Below, in pieces: positions 52,263 through 64,000 of a stretch of 64,000 nucleotides of DNA. The position numbers were made by a program, and so were the translations under genes. This DNA comes from Fasciola hepatica (taxonomy: Eukaryota; Platyhelminthes; Trematoda; Plagiorchiida; Fasciolidae). The notes under the pieces are model-generated. The model ran no database searches. It saw only the letters and a program-made list of their open reading frames with translations, and had not been told where the DNA came from. How positions within the stretch are numbered: position 1 is the stretch's first letter; every line of letters begins with the position of its first letter. The DNA is taken from contig CANUEZ040000067.1 in the NCBI GenBank assembly GCA_948099385.1, forward strand, positions 20,850,501 to 20,914,500, read 5' to 3'.

Positions 52263-52814
52263 GCACACAAATTGTTGCACGAAGTCAAGAAAAGGGCTCA
52301 TCGGTTGGTACCTAGTGGTTATTTATCACATCATGCAGCTTTGTTTAACCAAACCCTAATTCAACGATAGACAAATTAGATATTTGATAACTTCAGTTGA
52401 AAACTGTAAATTTCATCAATGAAAATATTGACGTAGTTTTTATTATTTTATTGGGATCGAAATGTTTTCCAGATGAGCTTTTGAATGGGATGGTACCGTA
52501 ATAAGCTTCCGGACATTTACTGATTTCTTCCGGGTTGTTTGCTGTTGTACAAGGCTAGTTTTTCTCAAAGATCTCTAGAAGTCTGTTTTATTGAATTCCA
52601 CTGATTCTGTTCCACTTCGTTGTATACTGTCCAGTCTTATGGAGCCATCTTTATCAACCGCAGTTCCGATGTTCATTGATGCAAAGGAAACATTACTCAG
52701 TCAACAGCTCGTTGGACATCAGTTGCTGCATGGGTACTGCCATTGTTAACGAGGGTTTTTATGCATCCTCCAGGATTTATCGCTTAACCTGCATTCGAGC
52801 GCAAACCAACTGAG
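52263..52814. other. Intergenic, no element recognised
   Basis: AT-rich; nothing seen apart from possible degraded SINE head sequence near 52770-52810. Confidence 0.35.
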
Positions 52815-53026
52815 ATTGTCATTGCCAGTCAACTTGGTGGTAGACAGTAATCCACTGTCGTCCGGATCGTTACCACACCTGACCTTTTAGGACCTTATGT
52901 AGTTCTTCGCCACTTCAAATCTCTGGGTCTGGCTGTCGGTTAATCCCAATAGTGTAGTGGGCCTTCGTGGCTATGCGGTAAACACCCCTTCTACTGCACT
53001 CATGTGTAATTATGTAATAAAAAAAC
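52815..53026 (+). repeat. SINE-1 copy
   Basis: Body motifs GGTAGACAGTAATCCACTGT, CGTCCGGATCGTTACCACAC, GGGCCTTCGTGGCTATGCGG and CACCCCTTCTACTGCACTC, with tail GTAATAAAAAAA. The tRNA-like head is degraded. Confidence 0.72.
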
Positions 53027-53297
53027 TTGGGGCGTGACCGACGCCACAACTGTAGAACGCAGCCACCGTTTAGTGATGTTATCCACTCTTAACTGGAGGA
53101 CCGCATTCACCCCGTTTCAATGCAGTCGAACACTAGTAACTACAAAGCGATGCCTTTTCAACTAAATCAATCCATGTGATAGTCTTCGATACCTTTTTGA
53201 TTCGTATTAGCATTAAGCCCGATACGCTTCTTTTCCTCCTTTTCTTCAAAATCATGATTGCATTCGATTCATTCGTGTTTTGGTTTTTAATTTTCAG

Positions 53298-53417
53298 GAC
53301 ATTCGAAAATTGCGTGGAGATCTGTGTTCACCACACGCTCAGCGGACTATGCACTTTGAGCAATCTGAACTCGTTTCTGTACACACATCCAAACCATATG
53401 CAGTACCTCTGAATTAG
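53298..53417 (+). CDS. Candidate terminal exon of an unknown gene
   Basis: A strong acceptor (TTTTTAATTTTCAG) ends at 53297. The frame DIRKLRGDLCSPHAQRTMHF and on is open for 39 codons to a TAG at 53415-53417. I do not recognise the protein and found no partner exon, so this may be chance. Confidence 0.2.
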   Translation, partial: DIRKLRGDLCSPHAQRTMHFEQSELVSVHTSKPYAVPLN

Positions 53418-55244
53418 ACAACTGCCTGCCTCTTGGTTGGTTCCCGATGAACCAATGCATGCTAAACATTGTTTCTTTCATTCGGCTCCCCGCTGGAGAT
53501 CGTGAGTCCCATGTAAATTAGCTTTACTTCGACCCCATTTCAGCAACTCACTGTTCCTTGTCCATTCAGTTGTTTTTGTATGTCAAATGACCAGCTGTTT
53601 CAACACTATTAAACAGGTACACAGTTTACTGTCGCCTCTTGCGTTCATGACCGTTTCGTGGTTTCGGATTCCTCGTATTTTCTGTATAGATAATTACAAC
53701 CATCCGCCTTCAGTCACCGATTTTGTTTTGATTTTAGTTAGGATTGTGCCTTAGTATATTCTTTTGAATTGATATGAAATTCCTGGGACTTGTTTCCCTC
53801 ACTTCCGTCAGTTGACTTTCGTTGTAATTATCTCCACCGTTGACCACTTGCGCACCGCACCCCTTCTTTGCCTCAATGTTCGTAGTCGTTATCCACTCTG
53901 TTCCAGTCGTGCTTCGTCATAAGGTGGAAGGCATCAGGGTAAGTTGGTTTCGGTTGCTATCAGTGGCCACCATTCAGGAAATTTTAGGGCCAGCTTAACA
54001 CAAAATAGGAAAGACTCCGGTCGGGAAAAGAAGCACAGAGCTTTTAAAATCGTCATTTAACCGTAATCAGAAACGACCCAGGTAAAGAATAAACCACTAT
54101 TGGAACCATAGTTTGTGACGGTTAGCGATACCGTGAGATAATAACGCGGGAGATGAGCATCCCCGTCTAAAAAAAATTGCGGGGCTTTATTTCAGCTGAT
54201 AATAGCAGAAGAAGGACCGGTTGCAGATGCCAGGGTTTTCATCTACTTTCGGTCATCAGCGCAAAACATGCCAGTTTATGTATAATACAGCACACGGAAC
54301 AGTAAATTTAAAAATGTTTTATGGTGGGTGAGCCATCAATCAACGTTGGCTTGTGTAGTTGGAGATCGCTAAGTTTGTGGTTTGCAGTAATTGTTGCTGC
54401 ACGCAGAGGGACTGTGGGTCCTGACTTTATCGACTGCCATAAAATAACTGTTCTTGTACAATTGCATTTTGAACGACCGGGTTAGGCGATTGTTGATCCT
54501 GTGTATCCTGTAATGTGTGAACTGGGACGTTTACTTGAGCAGCCGAGGAGACCGATAAAAATCCTCACACCTGGCAACCTCCGTCTTTTTCTGCTTTCAT
54601 CAACACTTCATTACAACTGGAAGATGTCTCCAGATGGAGATCTTTGATTGAGTTATGCACGTTTCTAAACTCACTGCGGCTGTGCACATATTCACGTGAA
54701 GCGAGGGAACAGTTACAGGGTAATTACACCATGCCCTTTATCGGCGGCACGCTGTTCACTGTTCCCACAAAACTGACCCACACGCTAGCTCGAGAGAAAG
54801 AAAACACTGGCGCTTTTATTGATGGGCCTAAAATTCGTGGAATTATAATTTTTCCTCTGATTGAACCAGAGTGACCCAAAATAATATTAGTGAAATTAGC
54901 TAAGCAGAAGAACAACAAACGTGATCGAATGGAGCCCAGACGGAGTTCATCGACATACCTTCTCCTCGTCGAAGGTTAAGGTGTTTACATGTAGAAAGGA
55001 GTGGTGATGGGAGGAGAACTGTATGACGAGTAATAAAAGCAGATGGTCGTGCACAATTCTGTTGATATCTTTCAGCCAACAAACTCACTTCTGTACTCTG
55101 ATTCTGGTTTCTATCTTGTGGCATCGTTGTCTTGAGGACAAAATGACTAGAAACAAAGTGAAAAAGCCAAAAACTAAGTAATGCAAAGAAATAACGAGGA
55201 CAGAAAGACCCCGCGTCTAACTCCGCCATCGGTGGCGACATCTG
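53418..55244. other. AT-rich intergenic region
   Basis: A 76-codon open stretch at 54644-54874 (TMPFIGGTLFTVPTKLTHTL inside) is the only protein-like piece. It has no ATG at its start and no motif I can name. Confidence 0.35.
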
Positions 55245-56280
55245 ACCATGTCACTTGATCTCCAACCACTTGGTAGGCGAGTCTCCTCCACTCCAGCCCG
55301 GGGGTCTTACACATCCTGCTTGATCAAGTCCACTGACCAAGCTTTCATATCTTTTTGTCATGTGGACCGACACCCTTAGACTATTTTTCAACCACTGCCT
55401 GGTTCGAAGAATGGCGTACACAAAAGAGGTCCATCGGTGACATGCGTAACATATGTCCCAGCCACCTTTGTTCAAATTCAGTACTTGTTCAGATGACTGC
55501 CCACTGGTTCCCAAAACCCCAAGTCTAACCTCAGCCTTGCTGATACGCAGTTTCTACCATATACACAGCATATACTACGGAGATGTCGATGCTCAAACAC
55601 CGACAGCATTCGTGTATCTTCTACCTTCGACGACCGTATAAAAAAGCGTATCTGACGACCGCTGTGTGCGCCTGACTCTCAGTGAACAACCGGATGTCAC
55701 GCTGGCGCCACATGAATGACGCGTCTGCATACGGGTCTACACTTCATCCGTTAGCTGACCACCTGGTGGAATGTAACTGTCCAGGCAACAAAACTCATCT
55801 ACCTCAGCCTGAGTTTCTGCTGCCAAGCATAGGTTTGGCGCAGCCCCAACCCAGTCCTACAGCAACGTTTTACACTTTGAAAGTGCAAAGCCATTCCAAA
55901 CACTCACACTGTTGTTTAGGCTATCTAGGAAAGCTTGCAACCTGTCTGGATCTCTACTCAGAAGAACAAGGACGTCCGCGTATTTTAAGTCAGTTTACTA
56001 TCTGAGCAGAGATTGATGCCGTTATTCTCACATGAGGATAGGACTATCCGAAGAATCAATTCGCTTACAGAATTGGAGAGGAAGTGTGAAAGGGGGCTAC
56101 CCTGACGAACACCGCTTTCCGTGGAGAACTCAGGTGAAAGATTACCGTAAGCACGAACTCGACTTTGGCTGTTTGCCAACGAGCATTGGAAAAAAGTGAT
56201 GAATTTCTCTGACACTGCTGGAAAACAGTGAGGTCGACTGAACCGTACCCTCTTTATATCAAGGCTAGGGAAGATGTGTT
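55245..56280 (-). mobile_element. RTE-D, fourth RTE family, RT and C-terminal remnant
   Basis: On the minus strand: RVRAYGNLSPEFSTESGVRQ then GSPLSHFLSNSVSELILR (56215-56060), and CENNGINLCSDSKLT. After worn sequence with a FAPSKCK-like remnant (about 55885) comes the C-terminal block NKGGWDICYACHRWTS to PTKWLEIK (55480-55251). Frameshifted; the endonuclease is absent. Confidence 0.65.
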
Positions 56281-56382
56281 TGTGTCTAAGATTTGTCGGG
56301 GTATAAAGATCACTCTAAATTCGGGCGTTAAAGCGCACTAGTTGGATAAGAATTATCTTTCCATTTTGATTTGTCTGGATTC

Positions 56383-59300
56383 ATTAATCATCATCATTAC
56401 GTACAGCGTTAAACAGTAGGGCAAGCCCTACTGGCCACTGCCTTTCTCACCACGTTGCACGTTGAATTAGGAAGTATGAGCATATAAGATGGATAGGGAC
56501 TGGACCTACAAAGGTGGGAAAAGGAAAGAATGCCCTAGTAGCCAACACACGGAATACACAGTCTTACTGTACAAACGCACATCGATCAATCATTCTGATT
56601 CGATAGAAAGTGACAACACGATCTCCACTGTTCGCGGTTCGCTGCCATATCCTTCAGTGTCTCCAGCCAACTGGTAGACGGATCTTTTGGACCCCAACCA
56701 CGAAGACGTGAGGCACCTACTTTTCCTAAGTCTGCTGTACATTTTCTCATTCCTCGCTGCCACTTCATCTGTTGACCTCCACGTGGTCTCTTCCACTCCG
56801 TAGGAGGAACGGAGAATAGGACACGACACGGTAGACGTGTGGTTGACATACGTAACAAGTGCCCCAACCAACGAAGTCTACTACACTGGATACCCTGTGA
56901 CAAAACGTTCTCCGAATTAATACCCAATACTCGATTTCTGACCTCAGCATTGCTCACTCGGTCATTCCACCCAATCCTAGCGATACTACGCAAGCATCAA
57001 TGGTCGAAAACCTCAAGACGACGAATATCTCCAGCACGCAGACTCCAAATCTCGCAACCGTACAACTAAACTGAACGCACTGCAGCACAATATACACGAC
57101 CTTTCAACTTCAGTGAAATGTCAGTTCGATGCCACAAGTGCTTCAGTCCAGCGTACGCCGCTCGAGCTTTGGATATACGCGTGCTCACCTCTACTATTGT
57201 GCTCCCATCCGTCGTCACACTGCTGCCGAGGTAGGTGAAGTGGTCGACAACTGACAGCACATCCTCCCCATCGAGCATCAAGCTCGGAATCGTTGACGTT
57301 CAGTCTTGTAACATCACTTTACACTTTGAAGGTGCAAAACGCATGCCGAATGGAACTACAGCTCTTGAGAGTCTATCTAGTGCACGTTGAGCATGTTCCG
57401 TGGATTCGAACAAGCAGACAACGTCGTCTGCGTAATCTAGGTCACATAGCTTTCCACTATTTCCTAGTTCGACGCCTACATCCTGAAGATTTTGCAACGC
57501 ACTCTCCATTATTTCGTCCATGACGAAGTTGAAAAGGAATGGAGATATGGGACATCCCTGTCGAACACCACTGGTCGTTTCGAACCGACCGGATAGTTCA
57601 CCGTAAACTCTAACACGGCCACAAGTATGAGAATACAATGATCTCAGTAGGTTCACGAACTTCTGGGGTATACCTTTTCGATGAAGAACACTGAAAAGCG
57701 CTATTCGATCAACTGAATCGAAAGCGCCTTTCAAGTCTAAGAAAATCATTAATGTCGGTCGGCGGTGCGTGCGACACGTTTCAAGTAGTCGGCGAAGAGT
57801 AAAAATCTGGTCGATGTATCCTCGACCTGGGCGGAATCCAGCCTGCTGTTCGCGGGCATTCCTCTCGCGAGCCGGTGTAAGACGATGCAGCAAAATCGAG
57901 GCTAATACTTTGGTGACTATCGGAATTAAGCTAATCCCACGATGATTACTACAGTCATTGCGTATTCCCTTCTTGAAGATGGGAACAATCAACAACTCAC
58001 TCCATATTAACGGAATACGCTCCTCGTTAAAATGTCACGGAGCAAAGCGGTAAGTGATTTTATCAACGCCTCACCACCCAGTTTGAAAAGAACTGGGGGA
58101 AGTTCGTCGGGACCTGCTGCTTTCCCCTGCCTTAGTGATCGAATATATGACCACTTTTACTTCCGATGGGGGCTCAAGTGATACCACCCAAGGAGTCGCA
58201 GTTGTTGATACAGGAGTAACTACACTAGCGTGCGGCCAGCTTAACTGTTCCTTGAAGTAGTCGGCCTATCGGTCAAGCCTTTGCTGTTTGTTATGGATGG
58301 GTTCTCCATTCCTATCCCAAATCGTTTCACTGACCTGGATGCGCCGTCTACCGGTGTCACGAATACGTTTGAACAGTGTCTGACTGTTACCTGAAGCAAC
58401 TGCTATTTCCATTTATTCGGCAACCTTGACCCACCAATTTTCGCGATCATTCTTAAGGCTTTTCGTAAATTGCCTTTGTAGATTTCTCCGCACCTTACGG
58501 TCCAAGAACTGACGCTTTTGCTCCATTATACTCAGCGACTCTTGCGAGATCCAATGTCTTTGATGGACAACGGATCTAGGACCACAGGCAAAACCTGCTG
58601 CCACGTGCATCGCCTGTTTGACGTGAGCTCAATGCTCATCTACATTACTGTTCGTCGTAGATCCTAGCTCATGGGCTCATTTCTGTTCATAACTGGTGAC
58701 AACTTCTGGACCACACAAACGTTCTACGGCTAACCAGGCTTGCCGTTGATGTCGATGACCGTGGAGCTGGAGAGATCATCGCATTAAAACTAACGCATGG
58801 TGCGACTCTACGTACGTGGACCAGTAAGATCTACAGTTCTGAACAGAACTGCGCCATCGGTAGCTTATTGCGATATGATCAATCTGACTCAGAGTACCTG
58901 ACCAGTCAGAGCGACGTCATCGTGCGATGCCAGCTGGGTCGGATATTGGTGTTAGACAAGAACAATCGATTGTCTGCACAAAACTGGAGAAGCCTATCCC
59001 CGTTATCTGTACGCTGAGCGGGTAAAGCATAACACCCACCTAAACAGGCTTCTGACACACTAAGTTTGCCAACTTGTGCATTGAAGTCACCAGCTAGCAT
59101 TACAATGTCGGAACCTTTACTGCTGCGAACAAGAGAGGCGAGGGCATCATAGAACTCATCTTTCTGAAAGTCTGAGCTGCAGTCCGTTGGGGCGTACGCC
59201 GAGATCACAAACAAATTGCGCTTAACACGACTATCCTTTCGAACGCCAACTGACCCTTGGAGTATTGCAGCACATGAACAACTATTAGCCGGTATCCAGT

Positions 59301-60203
59301 CTAAAAGGACAGCCTCAGCCTTGTCAGTCAGGATTATTATGCACCCGCAGATTTAGCTCTTCATCTCCTGAAGTGAGCAGGAAATACCTTCATGAGATAC
59401 CAGGAGCAGTTAGTTGAATTACACTGCTTGAATCTTGGATTCGCGTTTCACTCAAGCAGCAGACATCAATCTTCAGAGAATCTTTTGCAGGCGTTGGGCA
59501 CGCCTGCTGACCGGCCTGCATGAGTGTACGCGCGTTGAAGAAGCCGAGATTCGGAGGTTGACGAGGCTTGAGAAAATGTGAGTTGCCAGACCGAGGACTA
59601 TTCCCGACATTATTTGACAGTGAATCGTTGTGAGTATCGGGTGTGTTATCGGTGGGAGCGTTATGGGTGGATAGAACGGGCAAAGAGATGTGGTTGGGGA
59701 ACGAAGACAGGTCTGAATATAAGAGAGGGAACTCTGAGCAGTAGGCCACTTGTCACCACTCACCCCGCTCGATGCAATGGGCACACGGTCCTGATTAACG
59801 TGCTCGACGGCCGATGCAGTATGGAATCCCTTATATTCGTGCAGTTCATGGAAGATGTTGGACGGGTACTGCTAGGGTGTTCAGCCACAAAGCAGGAGAA
59901 CGATTAGGGTTCTCAACCAAAGCCTTTAGTTCTAACATGAACCTATCCGCAAGGCAGCGGGATGGCTTAGTGGAAGCCTATTTGCTTGGATCAATCATTC
60001 TTCCACTGATTTCGCCGATTGAGTTGCCAGCTGGAATCGACCCCCAACCTGGCGGACCAGGAGACAGGACTTTGTCTGACCTCTACTCATTGACCTATCA
60101 GGCATGATTGCATCTCCGGCTTTAGGAGGCCATCCTGTATAGCGGTTTGGGTCAGAGATGCTCAAGCCATCACACCACGTCAAGGTGCAGTCTCGTCGTG
60201 GTG
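56383..60203 (-). mobile_element. RTE-A, near full-length, defective
   Basis: 3.8 kb from the 5' end (near 60203, CCACGACGAGACTGCACC on the minus strand) through a leader of about 470 bp, endonuclease (59749-58906), linker (58800-58400), RT (57995-57300) and C-terminus (57281-56586) to the hairpin (about 56430) and a short GAT tail. The RT stretch of 231 codons is open, but the copy carries the shared nonsense codons after MLQD, after AVRSV and before CLRS, plus stops after LMR and after VAE. It gives the best view of the complete leader. Confidence 0.85.
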
Positions 60204-61605
60204 GTCACATATATTCTAATTCCTGGTTTTTCATGTCCGATAATTTTTGCAAACAGTCTGTTGTCTTTTTACCTCTGTTATACTCCTTATATATGTAAAT
60301 TAAAATCCTAAAGTGTTACCAACATCAGGCCGCTCGTGTTTGCTCGGTGTTTACTTGATTTTGTCGCAGAAGCACGAAGTGACTGTATCGATGCTGTTTG
60401 GTTCACCCATTTCTCTAGCAACGGTAGCCGCGTACGCAGTTTATAATGCTTTTGTTAATACTCACACTGATATACATTTAAATATGAAAATCAATACAAA
60501 GTGGTCATATATGCCAGTTATTTCCTCCAATGCTTGAATAGCTATGCTTTCCTACCATTTTAACTCAATGTCCGGATGGTTGGTTACAGTGACCTAACTT
60601 CGATCTTTCTGCATCATTCTGTTTTCTGGTGAATCTTCTCACTGTCTTTCGTTTTTGGTTAAATATTCACTGTCATCCTTGTTGCAAATGAGTGTTAAAA
60701 GTTGCCTCAAATGTAACGCCTGGGGAGAGTCAAAAGGCCAACAGAGTTGAGATATAACGGTAATGGTCAGGGGGTGTACCGCTGCATTGGCGCCAACTAA
60801 TGTTAATTCGGTTGATTTTCGATGCTGCAGATCATCACACAAATCTTGAAAAACTGGAAAATAACACACTGTCCGGTATTGTGGGGCCTTTAATTCATCT
60901 GCAAATAAAGTAAGAATTCAATTCGAGGAAAACGAACCACCGATGTCTGTCGAGGAGCGGGTCTGGTTCTGCTTAGATTTTTTTCCCTTGGATCGCGATG
61001 GGAAAGGCGCTTTCCACGCAGCCAGCCTCAGACTTTACGCCTTAACGCGGGTCCGTGAATGTGATCAGAAAATCTACAAGACAGCGTGGAACTGCACGAA
61101 CGCAACCAAACCCGATGAGACCGCGTTAGGGACCGTGGTTGAGTTCAGTTGTTACTCGGGGTCCATGAAACAAGCATCTACCATAGTCACGGAAACCAGA
61201 TATCATAAAACTGATGAATCAGTACATCGTTGAACTGTGCTACGGCTGTTGACCAATCGGATCCGAGACATCACGTGATAAGCTTTTGCTTGCACCCAAG
61301 AATCACTTTTGAGACGAACCACACATGGAAAGCTCAGTACAGCTGCTCGGCGTTGCGTTTAATGCGTTGTCAAGGTGGCTGAGATAAAGAATCGAATGCA
61401 CAATGAAAAACAACGACTGTCACATGCGCGAATGGAAAAACGATCGGCTTGAGAACTCATCGATCAATAATCCAACCAGCATGTGAAGGACTGAAATAGG
61501 GTCAGAAGTAGACTTGTCTAACCTTAATTATGGTCGTGGAAGCGTGCTTGCATCTATATTCAAGATCCGGCGATCGGTGTACCTGTATTTACGAAGGGGC
61601 TGTGT
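58640..61605 (-). repeat. Inverted duplication, arm 2
   Basis: 61605-61063 mirrors 46867-47406, and 59840-58640 mirrors 47409-48600. Between them, 59842-61062 contains the first part of the RTE-A leader (59842-60203) and about 860 bp of other sequence that arm 1 lacks. Confidence 0.8.
60204..61062. other. Unique segment between RTE-A 5' end and duplication flank
   Basis: About 860 bp of AT-rich sequence, absent from arm 1. No gene or element recognised. Confidence 0.45.
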
Positions 61606-64000
61606 TATAGGTTAAACCTATGAGGCCACATAACGTATGGCACCGCAGATTGCTTGTTCACGCTTTCGAAGCCGTGCACGGTTGATAGTTTTGTGTCCAA
61701 AAGATATGAATGGCACGCACGGGAAGGTAATGCACCGTGTGGCGTTCTTCAGAAAATCACGGTTAAGGAGTCCTGCAGGTGAGCAACGATTCGACCTGTT
61801 AGTCAGCTATTTGCGTGCTCTGTCGTTCACAGTTGTTCCCTTATCTGTCGCATGATGATACCTCGTAGCTTTTCGTTCAGGCCCTTGTTGATTGTTGGTG
61901 CCAAAAATTCGATTTCGAAGATGTCGAACAGCCCACGTAAAAGTCAGCGTATGCATACTAACGGTGATGGAGAAAAGCGAAAATTTCCTTCACCCGTAAC
62001 TTCCACTCCGTTCAGCTCTTATTAGTGATTCATACTGGTCAGACCTGCAGTTACAACTGCGCGGATCGGAGACAAACCTGCGAAGTAGTCTCACACGCTG
62101 GGTTCAGTGCAGTTCTGGGCTCGTATGGATTTGGATATTAGTATTCCAGTCATAGCCGAGACACCAAACCTTCATTTGGCCTCCAATGGAATATATTTGG
62201 AGCAAGCCATGAGGCATATTGCTCACGTGCATGGAGTTTACATTCCACTGTTCTTTGAAACGTTTAATTATTGTCCTCGGCTCCTAAAACACATTCAATT
62301 TGTTCAGTCATCAACGATATTGCGTATGCTTTCACGATGGTCAAGTCAGTTGCGTGTGCGTACTTGCATTTGAGGCAATGCGTCAATGTGCGTGTGGTGA
62401 TTTTATGCCACATCTTACATAATGAATCCCGTTTACACCAACCACATTTCATTTGGTTCGATGTGCACTCCAGTCATAATTCTTGCATTCTCACTCACAA
62501 TCAACTGCATTGTGCGTGTCTGTCTAATTGCACTGCTAACCTTACTTGCGTTGACTTGTCACGCGCATACAACTTTTTGTTGTCCAGTCCCGGTGTCAAA
62601 ATACAGTGTTCCCCTACTAGGATGTTGTTTTGTGGACAAAACGTGATGAAATAACTACCACTGTTACGAAATCCCAATCGGTTGCTGAGTGACTCGCAGG
62701 AAACCGATAGCCCGTTTAGTCCAGAATACGAATTATCCAACTGCTGCGTGTACTATAGGAGCAAAGTCAAACAAGATACATGTACATATCTCAATTGTGA
62801 ATGGTCCGGCGACAGTAACCGGAAGTAAACAAACGGCAGTCTTGACAAGGCAACTTCGACCAGAAATGCGCACGCGCAATGCTCAGTAACAATGAAAGTG
62901 CGGAAGGATATTTAGTACTCCGGATACCAGGTACTAATTAGATCCCGAGAATGGCCTATGGAACGGGCAACAAGCCGAAAGTTCCGACGAGTGCCAAAAG
63001 ACGCTAAAATTCGATGGAGTAGGTGAAGGACGTTTTGTGTCGAAACAATGTCTTTCACGTTTACGATTGGGAGCGACATCGGACGCGATACTAGCTAGGG
63101 GAGCTAAACGTTCAACCGTCCGCAAGCAGAGCAGTCAAAAATGCGTTTTTCAAAAGGCGGAAACCAACTGTCCTTCCTGCAAGCAGACAAACAAGGCACA
63201 CCCCAGTGGCATCGAACAACGTACAAACTGCCTAAAGCTAAGTGGTAATTGGTTATGTTTGTCTAGAGAACTTTTTGGTCATGAATTTACACATTCAAAC
63301 TTAGTTATCTCCAGGCCGCTACAGATATACCGTCGAGACGAGCCAATCAGAGATGAATGACGGATTAATCGCGCAAGTGAAAGCAGTTAGCGATGGGATG
63401 ATGGAAACTCTTGCACGGTGAAGGGGTCGCTACCCTAAGGGAGACTGGCAAGTGGCAGACATTCACAGAACCAACAAAAAGGGAGGCAAAGTGGTAGGTG
63501 TCCTGGTCGCAATGACCACGCACAGGTGTGAATCCAGTTGTTGGTAAACCGTCCTCGGGTTCGGGGAACTCTGGGAGGTCTACTTTTACCGATCGTGTGA
63601 ATATTTTTCCCGTTATTAGTGGTGACATGAAGCCTTCCGAGGAAAATGAGCTGAAAGTTCTTCGACTGGTACCATAATCACAGTTGGAGAGTGCCCATAG
63701 AGCTAGTCGGATTGCGTTTTAGAGCAGAGTAGTCCTACGAAAGATGAGTTAAGTAAGAAAGTCCCGTAGCTGTCTACATTGCTAGTCGAATCTACAGAAA
63801 ACGAATGAAAGAAATAAACTGACTGGTGACAGATATTGAAAACTCATCACTGCTCAACAGAATTTCCTTTCTTCAACGAAATGATACAAGCTGAAAAAAT
63901 GTTTCGCCGTCCCTTCCTTATTGATAGGAAGAAATAATAGTTTTGTGATGTCACATCATTCTCGCATGCAACACGTTAAATCCCATATAAACCAACCACA
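61606..64000. other. Intergenic, no element recognised
   Basis: Open stretches up to 127 codons occur on both strands (for example 62271-62654 and 63037-63360), but none has a motif, splice pattern or repeat match I can support. Confidence 0.35.

Noticed and set aside
62271..62654. A 127-codon open stretch as a gene
   Set aside because: Overlapping open stretches occur on both strands, none with a recognisable domain.
63037..63360. A Cys-rich stretch (CPSCKQTNKAHPSG) as a retroelement zinc knuckle
   Set aside because: Spacing does not fit CCHC or another knuckle, and no neighbouring gag or protease sequence is visible.

Overview
The window looks like nuclear DNA of a parasitic flatworm, most likely a digenean trematode. 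Species is not determined. The evidence is one conserved host gene whose 5' introns are only 33-42 bp, a habit known from schistosome genes, set in a dense field of RTE-like non-LTR retrotransposons, a Jockey/CR1-type element, Gypsy and BEL/Pao elements and tRNA-derived SINEs. I see no rRNA gene, no convincing tRNA gene and no CRISPR array.

The one host gene I can assemble is a LIN9 homologue (MuvB/DREAM complex subunit) on the + strand. Nine well-supported exons plus one tentative 5' exon run from 7372 to a stop codon at 34362-34364. The coding exons total about 560 codons, but the gene covers 27 kb because two introns (9725-20529 and 20779-31618, each about 10.8 kb) are packed with retrotransposons. 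None of its exons is a long open frame, so it is easily missed among the transposon frames.

Layout: 1-1494, decayed Gypsy fragment (- strand) carrying a solo LTR with a 5-bp target duplication. 1495-6192, LTR-bounded BEL/Pao element (-) with deletions, nonsense codons and a mutated RT active site. 6193-7371, nothing recognised. 7372-34364, LIN9. Its sixth intron (counting the tentative first exon) holds a truncated RTE-A copy, then an RTE-B element split by an almost intact RTE-A copy with a 1099-codon open frame. Its eighth intron holds SINEs, a Jockey/CR1-type element (-) interrupted by a 5'-inverted RTE-A copy, and RTE-B debris. Its last intron holds an internally deleted RTE-A copy that itself carries a SINE. 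34365-36840, sparse. 36840-41440, a second Gypsy element (-) split by an RTE-B copy. 41440-46640, RTE-C, RTE-B and RTE-A remnants, SINEs and a 390-bp RTE-A derivative with 13-bp target duplications. 46867-48600 and 58640-61605 are arms of an inverted duplication. 56383-60203, a near full-length but defective RTE-A (-). 61606-64000, nothing recognised.

The elements form a small community. RTE-A has one copy with an open endonuclease-RT frame, several copies sharing the same premature stops, and short derivatives keeping only the two ends. All keep a 3' hairpin followed by a GAT-repeat tail. This is the pattern expected if defective copies are moved in trans by rare intact ones. Family labels RTE-A, B, C and D are local names used only here.
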